Origin: Halocaridina rubra
Taxonomy: Eukaryota; Arthropoda; Malacostraca; Decapoda; Atyidae
Direction of reading: 5' to 3'
Assembly (NCBI GenBank): GCA_037179515.1
Contig: JAXCGZ010013706.1
Span: 1 to 62,434 of the forward strand
DNA: 62,434 nt
Part shown: positions 47,779-61,060 of the stretch, in pieces
Layout of the letters: every line of letters begins with the position of its first letter
Position numbering within the stretch: the first letter of the stretch is position 1
Notes under the pieces: generated by a model
Seen by the model: only the letters and a program-made list of their open reading frames with translations
What the model was told of the DNA's origin: nothing
The model's database searches: none
Position numbers and translations under genes: made by a program

Positions 47779-50011
47779 ATAATGTCAACAATCTTAAAGT
47801 TTGTTCTAATGAAAAAAGATGAGACTGAAAAATACAAGAGCTCCTATATTGATGACATTCTTGTCGATGAATCTGAGCTGTCTGCTAATGAGCTCATTAG
47901 GCATCTGAATGAATATGAACTGTTAAAAAAAAACTGAATCACTGAAGAATGGTGCAGCTTTAGGACTTAAGTTGTTTTGTGTTAATGGTGAATTGGTGTT
48001 CCAATGAGGGAATAAAGTTCCAGAGGTTTCATGTGATTTGACAAGAAGAGGTCTGTTCTCTGTATGTGGGAAGTTAGTGGGCCATTATCCCGTTGCTAGC
48101 TGGTTAAGGGTTGCCTGTAGCTTCATTAAGAGGAGCGCTGAGGGGTCAAGTTGGGACAATCCAGTTGGTAGTACTGCAGGTGCTATCATCAGGGAGATGA
48201 TTGAGAAAGTGAAAATTAGATAATCCAGTTCAAGGTGGTTGGCATGTTCCTAAAACCGAAAATGGTACGTTATGATGCGATGCTAGCATTTTAGCTATTG
48301 GTGTGAGTTTAGAAAATAATGATCAGGTCGTTGAAGATACTGCTTGGCTCTAAAAGAAGGACGATTATAGTCACATAAACGTGGCTGAGCTTGAGGCAGT
48401 ACTGAAAGGTATCAATATAGCATTGAAATGGGTACTGAAGAAAACAGAGGTGAGAACTGATTCAGTAACAGTGCATGGTTGGGTGAATAATGTTATTGCA
48501 GAGGAAAAAAGGGTGCACAAAGGGAGCTTCTGAGATAGTAGTAAAATGCCGTTTGGGAATCTTGAGGGATCTAATGAATATGGGCTAGTGATAGAGGTGG
48601 CCCTCATTTCATCATCAAAAAATAAGGCTGATGTGCTGACATGTGTTGGGAAAAGCTGGTTAAAGGCAAAGGTTCCTGATAGTGAGGAGGAGGTTTGTTG
48701 TGTTGGTGCAAATGTTGAGGCAAATGCTAACATGCATCATATGGGTGTGGAAAGGACGGACGTTGTATTTAGCCCCTAAGGTGGATCCTACCATTGCCAA
48801 AGAAACAGTGCAGAGCTGTCAACAGTGTTAATCCATTGATCCAGCCCCAGCCATCCATCATGCAGGAGAGATTAGTTATAGAAAATTGGAAACGTTTAGC
48901 AACCTCCAGACTCTGGAACTCTCTTCCTCCTTCTGTCTTTCCTAATTCTTATGACCGTTCATCCTTCAAAAAGCAATTCTACCGTCATCTCAGAGCCTAG
49001 TCCTCCACATCTCTGGGTCCTCTGTACTTTGACTGGTTTTTCTGTCTGTCATTTTCCTTTGTGTGACATTACCTCATTTCTGCCTTGTCCTTAACCTTTT
49101 TCTTTTTCTGTGTCTTTGTATTTTCTCGTGCCCGGGCCTTTATTGATGAGGGCAGCTTCTGCCTGTTCTGGTGTCACACCCATTAAAAAAAAAAAAAAAA
49201 AATTATGTCACTCATTATAGACAGGTGGCCTATTTATCAGTCGTGGATTGTGGTCATAGTCGTTTTGCAGTCTGGAAGAAACTAAAAAATGAAAATGCCA
49301 GAGAAACTTCATCATTGTTGGAAGAAATTTTCTATGAGAGGCCTGGTTGATGAGATTCTAATGGATAACAGTACAGCATTTCGTTCATCATTACTAAGGT
49401 AAGTGCTCGAGAGATGGAATACTATAGGAATGTTTAGAGCTGCATACCGGCCTGGGGGTAATGGTATAGTGGAGAGACATCACCATACGGTGAAAGCTAT
49501 TGCTGAGAGGGGGCACCTATCACCAATAGAAGCAGTGTTCTGGTGCAATATGACTCCTAGGTCAGGTCAGGATAAAAAGTCGGTGCCACAGCATCTTATA
49601 TTTAAATATGAATTGAGGCATCCAACGATTAAGCCAGAGATCGATAAAGACGAGTCTTCTTCGGTGAGAATATGTGAGGAAGTCCGGGTGAAACCACCAA
49701 TTACACATTATACAACTAAATGGAAGAAAGACTACAATACTGGTATCTCGTCCAAACACAATGTGTCTGTAAATGACATGCCATGTCACATACTCGACGT
49801 TAGGAAAGTAATTATTCCTCAGTCTTCGTCTGAGGAATCAGATGAGGCGGATAGGGTCAAGATACCAAATGACGACCGGCAGCAAAGTGGAGGAGATAGT
49901 AGATCTGATGATGTGCATATTTTAACAGATACACATCCCAGGCGAACAAGACGGCTACCAGCCTGGTTGGATGACTATGTTTCTGAGTTGGATGACTATG
50001 TGTCTGAGTGA
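47779..50011 (+). pseudogene. Pol remnant: RT end, RNase H, integrase
   Basis: RT is seen from KSSYIDDILVDESEL (the YxDD box, about 47840) on, followed by CGKLVGHYPVASWLRVACSF in a shifted frame. RNase H has NVAELEAVLKGINIALKW (about 48380) and RTDSVTVHGWVNNVI. A conserved SCQQC-type motif precedes the integrase near 48815. The integrase core is cut by a LINE tail and resumes as YLSVVDCGHSRFAVWK, DEILMDNSTAFRSS and YRPGGNGIVERHHHTVKAIA (the catalytic Glu). Its C-terminus runs open to 50011 with a duplicated LDDYVSE end. Many stops and shifts lie upstream, so it is dead. Its lineage is not settled between Ty3/gypsy and BEL/Pao. Confidence 0.8.
48893..49203 (+). mobile_element. Jockey-type LINE tail nested in the LTR element
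   Basis: SRLWNSLPPSVFPNSYDRSS, KKQFYRHLRA and stop, then the 3' UTR with TGCCCGGGCCTTTATTGATG and a poly(A) of about 20. It splits the integrase reading: NWKRLA on the left, then THYRQVAYLSVVDCG after the poly(A). It therefore landed after the LTR element. Confidence 0.85.
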
Positions 50012-50164
50012 CATAATTCTGTTGTAAATTTGCATACATTAAATTTTTCTTTTCTTTTTTCCTTTATTATGAATCATAGATTGTCTTGGTTTTTGTTGGT
50101 TTGTGGATTTTCTACTGTTTTTGAACAATTTTGTTTGAACTTCTACACAACTTGGTGTGTTGTA

Positions 50165-50186
50165 TGATCTCGAGATCAGGGGGGCG
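50165..50186 (+). promoter_or_regulatory. Polypurine tract region before the 3' LTR
   Basis: AGATCAGGGGGGCG directly precedes the TGTAG of the 3' LTR and would prime plus-strand synthesis. It overlaps a perfect 12-bp palindrome, GATCTCGAGATC. Confidence 0.6.
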
Positions 50187-50498
50187 TGTAGTTTAGTATA
50201 TCTTAAAGTATTCTGTTAGTTTGTGGTAGTTTACAGTTTACGTATGGCGGAGAGTTGTTAGTGCTGAGTTGGGTGAGTTAGTGGCAGTGAGGGCATTGGA
50301 GATCTAGTCGTTGTGCAGAGAGGTTGTGTTTTTGGTAACATTTATGCTTTGTTTACTGGCCGGTTTGGTATTTTTGTTTTTTGGTTCATGCTGTCTTTCG
50401 GTATTATCGTTATTGCTTGTCCCTCATACTGACTCAACATTGGCGTTATTCCACATAACACATAATATCAAGGTAAGAGGAATTTAATTCGAACTACA
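50187..50498 (+). repeat. 3' LTR (312 bp)
   Basis: Opens TGTAGTTTAGT and ends GAACTACA. The terminal 7 bp are perfect inverted repeats (TGTAGTT / AACTACA). It is followed by the AATAT duplication. Confidence 0.9.
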
Positions 50499-50503
50499 AA
50501 TAT

Positions 50504-51160
50504 GCATTGAAAAATTTTTCCATAAAAAGAGTGTACTCTCACAAGTTTTTCATGTGATGCCGCAAATGAAATTTCATTCTCTTTAATATTAGAAGATTTC
50601 ACATAACTAGTATTAGGAGAAAAATATACTGTTTGCAAATATGTTTATTAGACTCATCTACAGTATATGTCCTCTCCATATACAGTATGCCTTAAACCAT
50701 AAATATCACAGTGACTATATGCTAATTCACTAACTGCTGAATACACTAATTTGATGCTCATCGCTTTGAAAATCCCGACCAAAAAGGAACATGCAAGAAA
50801 CCTGGACTATAACATACAATGTTGTTTTTCTTCATAAGAAAAAACAATGAATATCAATTACGAAAATCATGGATCGAAGACAAAGACTTATCACTCAAAA
50901 TTTCATTTGCAATTTAGGTACTGAACCCTGTCCACTCATCCTGACTTGATGCTTGCTATACGACTTCCCTTTATTTCCTTCCAGACTTTTTATCCATCTC
51001 ACCCTTACGGCCAGACAAATTCACTAATTATGCTCCACTTCTCACTATATTCACTATTATTAATATAAAAATACAACCTGTCCTAAGTACAACTATAAAT
51101 GAATCAATGGGTTAAACATTAAATTGATAAATATCAATAACTAATATACTGAACAGTAAA
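50504..51160. other. Non-coding spacer
   Basis: Nothing recognised. Confidence 0.5.
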
Positions 51161-51162
51161 TA

Positions 51163-51487
51163 CAGACACCCCCTACTTACGAAAAAGATAGGTTCCATAA
51201 GTCTATTCGTTAGAAGAATTGCTCATAAGTTGTATTTGGGTAAAAAAAAAAAAAAAAAAATTGTACAGTATATACATATGCAGTATTGTACAGTAATTAG
51301 GCTAAAGGCACTTAACTACTAAATAAAACATGAAGTAGACAGTAAAAATTAATTTTAATACAGTGATAATAATGTAATAATACAGTACAGTAGTATATAC
51401 ATTAAAACATGGGTATATAATGTGTGGGTTTTTGTTCGTATCTGCGAGTGTTCGTGATTCAGTTGTTCATAAGTAAGGGAGTGTTTG
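51163..51487. mobile_element. TA-flanked MITE, short form (325 bp)
   Basis: Ends CAGACACCCCCTACTTACG and (complement) CAAACACTCCCTTACTTATG. TA at 51161-51162 and 51488-51489. Its halves match the outer parts of the 924-bp element at 32029-32952, of which it looks like an internal deletion product. Confidence 0.85.
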
Positions 51488-51641
51488 TACTTGAAAAAAG
51501 GAAGCAAACCTGTAGACATTTCAGCAATAAACAATGTGATATTTAGCTTAATATTTTAAAATCAAAAGAAAGTTAATATTAACAGTGATTAAAAAAGTAC
51601 AGTAATATCATGAAAGTAACTTTTACGCTTTCTTTCAATTA

Positions 51642-53917
51642 CAGTAGTGCCCCCCCCCCCCCACGAACACTATTTACAAGCAAATTTTGCATCACCGCCC
51701 GAATAAACGCTTGAGTCCCAAACACGCATACACATGCACATCCGGCAGGGCGACCACGTTCGCCCAGACGACCACATTCCTGCTCGCCTGGGCGACCGCA
51801 TGGGTACTCTCAGTTCTGCATTGGTGCCCGCACAGTGTAGTTCATTCGTAGCTTGTTCATTGGTCTTTTTTTGTAATTTTCCATTGTTTTGCTTTTACTT
51901 AAGCTAGCCCTCATTAAGTCTTTTAAGAAAGTGAAGTGCATTTAGTGACAGTGGCATCAAACACTCTAGACTCATAACTGTGGAAACGAAGAAAGAAATA
52001 GTTGCTAAGCATGAAAACAGTGTTCGTGTTTCTTATCTCGCCACGCAGCATAACAAGGCAAAATCGACAATCTGTACTATTTCAAAAATAAAGACATTTA
52101 AAAGGTGGCAGAAGTGGCTAAAGGAGTAACTATATTAACAAAGAATAGGTCTCAGTTAATAGAAGAGGTAGAAAAGTTATCAGCTGCTTGGAGATAATGT
52201 TAGGGAGGCCATTATATGCACAAAGGCTTTGCAAATACACCACAACTTCATAGCGAACACTCCAAGTTTTAGTGGCGTTAAAATTGACGAATTTAAAGCC
52301 AGCAGAGGCTGGTTTGAAAAATTTTGTTGGCGAAATGGGATTCACAGCTATTTTAGGCATGGAGATGCAGCTAGTTCGGACCAAAAGGCAGCAATGTATA
52401 TGTGCAGGAACTCTCCAAATTTATCGAAAATGGAGGTTACATCCCGCAACAAGTTTTTAACTGTGTTGAAACCAGACTCTTTTGTAAGAAAATGCCTAAA
52501 AAAACTTTATAACCCAAGATGAAGTCACTGCCAGGCCACAAACCAATTAAAGACAGGCTTACACTTTCATTGTGAACTAATGGTAATGGGGACTGTAAGA
52601 CTAAGCCTCTTTTAGTTTACCACTGAAAATTCGCATGTTTTTAAACACAATAACGTGTAGAAGGCTAGCCTTCTGGTACTGTGGAGGTCATATCCAAAGG
52701 CTTGGGTCACGCAGATTTCATTCATGGAGTGGTTGATTGAAGTGTCTCCGCCAGCTGTGAAGAAATATCTTGAGGAAAAAGGTTTGCCCCTCAAGTGTCT
52801 CCTCATAATGGATAATGCTCCTGCCCATCCTCCAATACGGCTTCATAAAAGTCAAATTTCTGCCTTCCAACACCACTTCTCTCCTCCAGCCCATGAACCA
52901 GCAAGTAATTTCCAATTTTAAGAAGCTGTATACAAAGGGTAATTTTGCCAGGTGATTCCAGGTCACCCATGACACGGATTTGACCCTTCATGAATTCTGG
53001 AAAGACCACTTTAATATCCTCCACTGTATTGGCCTCATTGACATGGCATGGAAGGAGGTCTCATATTGCACGTTGAACTCCGCCTGGAGGAAACTTTGGC
53101 CAGGTTATGTGGCTGATAAGAAACTTCAAGGGCTTTAAGGAGGCCTTAGCTATCAAAATTATGAATGAAATTGTGGCCACGGGCAAAAGTATGGGCTTGG
53201 AGGTCAATGGGGAGGATGTGGAGGAACTGGTGGAGGATCACACACAAGAACTCACCACCGAAGAACTAGTAGTGTAGAGTTGCAACATGAACAGGTGAAG
53301 ACTCTCCAACGGAGCAGTCATCGGAGGAAGGGGATGAGAGGGAAAAGGTTTCCAGTGAAAAATTTAAAGGCATTTTTAGCAAATGGTATGAGGTGCAGGA
53401 TTTTATTGAGGATCATCACCCACACAAAACTGTGAGCAACAGAGTAGTGAACATGGTAAACAACCAATGTGTTGTCATTTTAGAAAAACTTATCAGCAAA
53501 GCAAAAGGCAAATTTCTCTGGATAGTTTTCTTGTGTCTCTAGTCAGAGAACCACTTTCTGAAGAGTTCTCTAACATTTTTATGGAAGGAGACTCTCCTTA
53601 AAAAAAGTAGTCCTCCTCCTCCTCCTCCTCCACTACCATCCACATGTACCAGCAACAATCAACCACAAAGGTAAATACAGTACTATACCATATTTTATTT
53701 TAGGAGAGTAGAATTCCTTTCTATTATTAATGTAATTTTCCTTTTACAGGTGTAATACAGTGTTATTCATTTTTATACTCATAAAAATGTTTTAAAATGC
53801 ATATTTATGGTGATGAGGAATGGATTAACTGAAATAACATGCATTTCAGTGGGAAAAATTCTCACCCCACGAACAGGGTTTAGGAACGGATTAAATTCTT
53901 AACTAAAGGTATGACTG
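51642..53917 (+). mobile_element. Tigger/jerky-like transposon F
   Basis: The left end CAGTAGTGCC(C)n and the complement of the right end, CAGTCATACCTTTAG, both flanked by TA (51640-51641 and 53918-53919). CCACGAACACTATTTAC near the left has a counterpart ACCCCACGAACAGGGTTTAG near the right. At about 2.28 kb it is close to full length for the family. The transposase is decayed. Confidence 0.8.
51950..53560 (+). pseudogene. Decayed Tigger/jerky transposase
   Basis: Reading plus-strand frames in order: VETKKEIVAKHENSVRVSYL (first helix-turn-helix), FKASRGWFEKFCWRNGIHS (end of the CENP-B-type domain, about 52290), PGHKPIKDRLTLSL (about 52532), KCLLIMDNAPAHPP (the second catalytic Asp, about 52795), then FIEDHHPHKTVSNRVVNM near 53405 in the C-terminus. 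Many stops and shifts intervene; for instance, the first catalytic Asp region could not be found. A CCT/proline-type run lies at 53609-53632. Confidence 0.8.
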
Positions 53918-53919
53918 TA

Positions 53920-54450
53920 TCTGATTTCCCTATAATATGTTTTTTTTTTTTACTCAGTACCTCATAACCAGAAAACTCATTCCTCTCTAACCCTGTGATT
54001 TGCCGCTACTGTATTACTAAGGCCTAGCTAATGATATAGGTTCACTCCAAATACCTGAAACTAATAATCTCTTTAAGTACCATCCATACAGCAGTAACTG
54101 AAATTTTTTTACGTTCTGCATTGGCTGTTTCTCCTTATTTACATGGAATAGCTGTCTTACTACCCTCTAATGGAGCAATGTTTAATTTTGGCTAAAAGTT
54201 TCATAAGTCAATGCTCATCCCAATACCATCCCTCTCAATATGTCCAGGTTTGGAACTGCCATCTATTTCAGCTGGCTTGGTTCACACCTCAACAAAACAT
54301 TGCTAATTTCCAAATCCCTACCTCTCTTCTGTCTTCCCTACTTCTTTGCCAAACAAGCTTCATTTTGAAGTTTTTATCCAAATAACCTTGGTTAAGTTTA
54401 CATTATGCCATTTGTTTACATATTAAGCACTCCCTACAGTATTTTAACTT
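53920..54450. other. Non-coding sequence
   Basis: Nothing recognised. Confidence 0.5.
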
Positions 54451-54454
54451 TATT

Positions 54455-54600
54455 TAACACGCTGGCTTCGCATTCACGAGGTCGAAAGATCGGTTCCCGT
54501 CCAAGACCGAGAGTTTAAGCTGTTTACTTCCTCTCCTTGTCACCAAGCCATTATGCGTAGGTTTTCTTGTTAGCAATGTCACCTCCATTACTCTAGCTTC
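54455..54600 (+). mobile_element. Probable tRNA-derived SINE fragment
   Basis: TTAACACGCTGGCTTCGCATTC resembles an A-box region, and GATCGGTTCCCGTCC, about 30 bp on, a B-box. It continues into TTCCTCTCCTTGTCACCAAG and CATTATGCGTAGGTTTTCTT, with the look of a SINE body. Only one copy is present in the window, so the call rests on the Pol III box layout. Confidence 0.55.
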
Positions 54601-55817
54601 CACAGTATTTAATAATACTTCAAAATAAATGTTCTACCAACCCCTTCACTCCCTTATACCATTCTGTTAGCCCTTGTATTTAAAAATCCTCAAAGAAATG
54701 TACACCCTATTTCTATAATCTTGTAATCTTTTCTCATTTCCTAACAATTCACTAAGTTTTAGTAAATTCCTCTTGTAAATCTCCCACATTAAAATAATCA
54801 TATTAAATCTTGCAACTGTGCTCAAGTAAGCTAGACTATTGTTTCAGACAGAAACCAATCATCATAAAATTTATGAACTTAAATTGAAAAAGAATAAGCT
54901 TGTAATATTTGGTAGTACATAAATATTTGAAAGCACTGAAGTAAAACTTTCATCCAGACGGTCCTTGACTTAAACAGAATGAACATGTTGTAGGCCGAAA
55001 TGGCTTATAAAGACCCAAGAGAAAAAGTATTTAGGCAAACATATATGAGCATAATGGATTGGAGCATAATGGGTTGCAGCATAAACATTACAACACCCAC
55101 AACCTTGAATTATACACTGTACAATTCTACTTAAGATAATTTATTTCATGGTTAGTAATCATAACTTTAAATTAACTGTAAAAGCTAATACAGGGAAACT
55201 TTGGTGTGTGCATAAATCATGAACTGTTGTAAACTTAGGCCCAATCTGTATTTAGTCAATTAGTTATCGGGATTATTTACTTATCTATATACACTACTGG
55301 TATGATTTAAGTATTTACTTAAACACTACGACCACAACATGACAACCTTGACAACCAAAGCAGATCAAGAAACTTCTAGGCTTTCAATTTATTTGAGGTA
55401 ACTGATGTATATTAATCCACTTTCAAGGAAATATAAGTTCATAAATATATCGGTGAAAATAATATTTTTTACTAAAAACTTTGTTTTAAATTTACGGCAC
55501 CTGAACTTTCAACAATTCATACTTACAACGTATTTTCCATAGGAGTAATTTTTAAGTTGTGAGCTAAAGTAGTGAGAGATTACATAATATTCAGATTTGT
55601 ATATAATGTGCAGTCTGATGTAAAATGAGTTCTAATACTTGTGCACCTCTGCATGTTTTACGGTTAATACAATGTCAGTTTACAATCCCAATCATCTAAA
55701 TGTATAAAAGGGTTGTAAATCAAGGCCCACCTACTTTACAGCGCATTAATTTTTTTTAATTCTGTAGCTTGCTTGAGTTATTATGGATGTATAAAACTAA
55801 GTCCTTACAACGTGTGT
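54601..55817. other. Non-coding sequence
   Basis: AT-rich. No exon or repeat recognised. Confidence 0.5.
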
Positions 55818-55932
55818 GATTACCTAATTGTGATTACCTAATTGTGTTTACGGGAAAGAGCCCAAAGCTCGGATCTTCCCGTCTCCTGATGGGTTCCATT
55901 TTTAGACTTAGTGATACTTATCGTACCTGTCC

Positions 55933-55934
<2 letters not shown>
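55818..55934 (-). mobile_element. 3' stub of a CR1-like LINE
   Basis: Contains only the last 117 bp of the family: a remnant of the C-terminal codons, the stop region, the hairpin and two CACAATTAGGTAAT units. It is more diverged than its neighbours. Its 5' truncation point abuts (AC)n and its 3' end runs into ACACACG. Confidence 0.85.
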
Positions 55935-56019
<85 letters not shown>

Positions 56020-56022
56020 TGT
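55935..56022. repeat. (GT)n microsatellite between CR1-like copies
   Basis: About 88 bp of GT with one GG interruption near its right end. It separates the stub from the intact element. Confidence 0.95.
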
Positions 56023-58989
56023 AATTACCTAATTGTGTTTACGGGAAAGAGCCCAAAGCTCGTATCTTCCCGTCTCCTCATCAGTTCCATTTTATACTTA
56101 GTGATACTTATCATACCTGTCCTTAAAACTATGGATTGAGATAGCATTAACTACCTCCTCGCTTAGCCAATTCCAATTATCAACTACTCTTACACTGAAA
56201 AAGTATTTCCTTACATTCTGCAAAGAAGTTTTCTTACGAAGCTTCAAACTATGACCTCTAGTTCTAGAGCCAGCCATATCAAAATATCGATCCCTATCCA
56301 CTCTATCATAACCATGAAGGAATTTAAAGACTCTCACCATATCCCCCCTCACTCTTCTAGCTTCGAGTGATGGTAAGTCTAATTCCCTCAGCCTCTCATC
56401 ATAACTGAGATTGCATATTTCTGGCACCAGTTTCGTGGCATGTCTTTGAACTTTTTCAAGCTTAGCTATGTGCTTTTTCAAGTGCGGATTCCAAAAGGGG
56501 GCTGCATATTCGAGTTTTGGCCTCACATAGGTTACATAAGTATTTCTGAACATTTCCTTGTCCATGTGCCTGAAGGCTACCCTTACATTTGATAAGAATG
56601 CATATGCTGCCCTTACTATGCCATTTATATGTATTTCTGGAGACAAATCTGCCAGTATGTTTACTCCTAGATCTCTCTCATTTTCTGTCTCTTGAAGTTG
56701 TACTCCAGCCACCGAGTAGTCAAGCTTGGACCTTCTTGCACTTGTACCCATTCTCATTACCTTACATTTTGAAGTATTGAATTTCATTAGCCACTTTTCT
56801 GACCACTCATGCAGATTATTTAGATCCTCCTGAAGTTCTCTACCATTGTTCTCGTTTTTTACTTTCTTCACAATCTTTGCATCATCTGCAAACATATTCA
56901 TGAATGAATTTACAGACTCTGGTAGGTCATTTACATATACAAGGAACAAAAGTGGCCCTAAAACTGAACCCTGTGGAACTCCACTACTAACTCTTCTCCA
57001 TTCAGACACTGAGTGTCTTACTCTAACCTTCTGTTCCCTTCCTTCTAAGTAAGTTTTTATCCATTCCAAAACATTTCCACCTATTCTAGCCATTGATTGC
57101 AGCTTCCTAATAAGTCTCCCATGTGGAACAGTGTCAAACGCTTTCTGGAAGTCTAGGAATATGCAATCTGCCCAGCCCTCTCTTTCCTGTAAGATTTGGC
57201 TTACCTCATCATAAAATTCTAATAAGTTTGTTACTGTTGATCTACCTTCTCTGAAGCCATGTTGCCTCACTGACAAAAAGTTGAAGGATTCCAAGTGAAG
57301 AGAGATATGTTTCCTTAGTAGTTTCTCCATAACTTTGCAAACTATGCTGGTCAAGGAAACTGGTCTATAGTTCAGAGCCGTATCCCTCCTTCCCTTTTTG
57401 AAGATAGGTATCACATTTGCTTGTTTCCAGCATCTTGGAATCTCCCCCGACTCCAGTGACTCCTTAAATATGATACTTAGTGCCATTGATATTGTGTTTG
57501 CGCATTTTTTAAGCACATGAGAGGATATGTCATCGGGACCTGTAGCTTTATGAACATCTAAATCCATCAGCGCTTTGCATACCTCTGTGGCTGTAAGGTT
57601 GATGTTCTCTAATACCGGCCCTTGAGCTTCTATCACTGCAATCTGAGGGGGTGGGGTATTTTCTACTGTAAATACTGACTGAAACTCCTTGTTCAATTCT
57701 TTGCAGATCTCTTCATCCGTCTCAGTGATGCTTCCATCCGCTCTCTTTAGCCTTAAAACCTGTTCCTTTACCTTCAGTTTTCCTCTGATAAAGCTGTGGA
57801 AAAGCTTGGGATTTTCTTTAGCCTTCCTGGTGATGTCCCTCTCATAGTCTCTCTCTGCCTCTCTCCTTTTACTTAGGTAGTCATTTCTTGCTCTTTTGTA
57901 GGTTTGCCAGGCATTTATGTTTTTTCTCCTCCTATACCTTTTCCAGCATTTGTCTCTCCACTCCTTAGCTCTTTTACACCCATTATCGAACCATTTCTCT
58001 CTGGCATGAATTACACCTACTTTGGTGACAGGTGTGCAGCAATCTACTATCTTCCCATATTTCTGACAAAAGATGTCATACATTTCTTGTACAGATTTGT
58101 TGTAAAATAAGGTTCTCCAGTCAATAACTGCAAAAAGCTCATTCATTTTGATGTAATCTCCTTTCCGATAGTTCCTCCTCATGTCCTCAGTACCTCTACT
58201 CTCAGGAAGAATATCTTCAATGATATACTCCATCAACAACACACAGTGGTCACTCTTTCCAATTGGTGGTTCATACTCAATTTTTTCAATATCCAACACA
58301 TTATCTGTGAAGACTAGATCAAGTAGTGATGGCTCATCCCCACCCCTGGCCCTTGTTGGTTCCATTACATGTTGGTGTAGGAAATTCCCTTGTACGCAAT
58401 CTAGGAATCTTGCCCCGAATGAGTCCTCACCACTGTGTGGGTCAAGATTTATCCAATCTATCTCTTTATGATTAAAGTCTCCCATAATCAAAATCCTACA
58501 TTTTTTTTCCCGTGCCATGTTAACAACTGAGTTTATGACTTCAATAGTACCTATATGACTTTCCTCATAAATTTCAAGCCTATTTTGGTTCCTTGGTGGG
58601 TTGTATACAACAGTTATTATAATGCTCTCTGACCCAGTATTTATGCGAGCAACAAGAAATTCCTTGAACTCACTTTCTATAGCCAAGTTTATTTCTTCGA
58701 CTTGAATCCTTTCACTTATGAGCAGTGCTATCCCTCCACCAGTCCTCTCAGATCTTTCAACCCTTAGTATTCTGAAACCCTTAGGAAAAACTGTGACACT
58801 ATTTATGTCCTCACTCAACTTAGTCTCTGTAATTGCTACTATATCTGCCTTACTGTTGTGAATCCTATCTTTTAATTCTACTGCCTTACCAGCTAATCCA
58901 TCAGCATTTGTGCATAACAATCTTAATGAGGCCCCATCCCCTGATCTTCTGTCATTATCTTCTTTATCTCCCCTTTGTCTGGAAGAACT

Positions 58990-58991
<2 letters not shown>
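56023..58991 (-). mobile_element. CR1-like LINE, intact copy 2
   Basis: Full length by comparison with 18340-21298: both start at AGAGTTCTTCC and end at the hairpin plus the CACAATTAGGTAAT unit. It is bordered on both sides by (AC)n read on its own strand. The single long ORF has no lesion. Confidence 0.9.
56098..58920 (-). CDS. Endonuclease/reverse transcriptase ORF of CR1-like LINE (940 residues, intact)
   Basis: One frame codes for the enzymes of target-primed retrotransposition. The endonuclease covers roughly residues 1-240, with TNADGLAGKAVELKDRI, AITETKLSE (metal-binding Glu), MGDFNHKEIDW near residue 145 and SDHCVLLMEY near 226. The reverse transcriptase covers about 440-760, with PIFKKGRRDTALNYRPVSL, IFLDFQKAFDTVPH near 587, VPQGSVLGPLLFLVYVNDL and FADDAKIV near 677. 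A CR1/L2-type C-terminal region follows, ending SIHSFKDRYDKYH. The listed start uses a TTG; the frame stays open upstream to the element border near 58991, so the true start is unclear. No separate ORF1 is present. It is probably a young, potentially active copy. Confidence 0.9.
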   Translation of the reverse strand: MLCTNADGLAGKAVELKDRIHNSKADIVAITETKLSEDINSVTVFPKGFRILRVERSERTGGGIALLISERIQVEEINLAIESEFKEFLVARINTGSESIIITVVYNPPRNQNRLEIYEESHIGTIEVINSVVNMAREKKCRILIMGDFNHKEIDWINLDPHSGEDSFGARFLDCVQGNFLHQHVMEPTRARGGDEPSLLDLVFTDNVLDIEKIEYEPPIGKSDHCVLLMEYIIEDILPESRGTEDMRRNYRKGDYIKMNELFAVIDWRTLFYNKSVQEMYDIFCQKYGKIVDCCTPVTKVGVIHAREKWFDNGCKRAKEWRDKCWKRYRRRKNINAWQTYKRARNDYLSKRREAERDYERDITRKAKENPKLFHSFIRGKLKVKEQVLRLKRADGSITETDEEICKELNKEFQSVFTVENTPPPQIAVIEAQGPVLENINLTATEVCKALMDLDVHKATGPDDISSHVLKKCANTISMALSIIFKESLESGEIPRCWKQANVIPIFKKGRRDTALNYRPVSLTSIVCKVMEKLLRKHISLHLESFNFLSVRQHGFREGRSTVTNLLEFYDEVSQILQEREGWADCIFLDFQKAFDTVPHGRLIRKLQSMARIGGNVLEWIKTYLEGREQKVRVRHSVSEWRRVSSGVPQGSVLGPLLFLVYVNDLPESVNSFMNMFADDAKIVKKVKNENNGRELQEDLNNLHEWSEKWLMKFNTSKCKVMRMGTSARRSKLDYSVAGVQLQETENERDLGVNILADLSPEIHINGIVRAAYAFLSNVRVAFRHMDKEMFRNTYVTYVRPKLEYAAPFWNPHLKKHIAKLEKVQRHATKLVPEICNLSYDERLRELDLPSLEARRVRGDMVRVFKFLHGYDRVDRDRYFDMAGSRTRGHSLKLRKKTSLQNVRKYFFSVRVVDNWNWLSEEVVNAISIHSFKDRYDKYH

Positions 58992-59082
<91 letters not shown>
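58992..59082. repeat. (GT)n microsatellite between CR1-like copies
   Basis: About 90 bp of pure GT joining the 5' end of copy 2 to the 3' end of copy 1. Confidence 0.95.

Positions 59083-61060
<1,978 letters not shown>

Larger units (their letters stand above)
47430..50498 (+). mobile_element. LTR retrotransposon, internally deleted
   Basis: Two LTRs of 310 and 312 bp, each opening TGTAGTT and closing (A)AGTACA or AACTACA, flank 2.4 kb of internal DNA. A perfect 5-bp duplication AATAT stands at 47425-47429 and 50499-50503. The coding order RT, RNase H, integrase fits Ty3/gypsy or BEL/Pao, not copia. Gag, protease and the first half of RT are missing, and no primer-binding site was seen after the left LTR. 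A LINE tail is nested inside. Confidence 0.9.

Noticed and set aside
55844..56139. Cys-Val repeat frames in the GT runs (also 58833-59199) and Leu-Ser repeat frames at 60606-61113
   Set aside because: Translations of (GT)n and (GA)n microsatellites joined to antisense LINE sequence.
58181..58471. Open frames on the strand opposite the CR1-like LINEs (also 18860-19150, 20277-20483, 56846-57052)
   Set aside because: They recur identically in each LINE copy and are antisense shadows of the endonuclease/RT frame.
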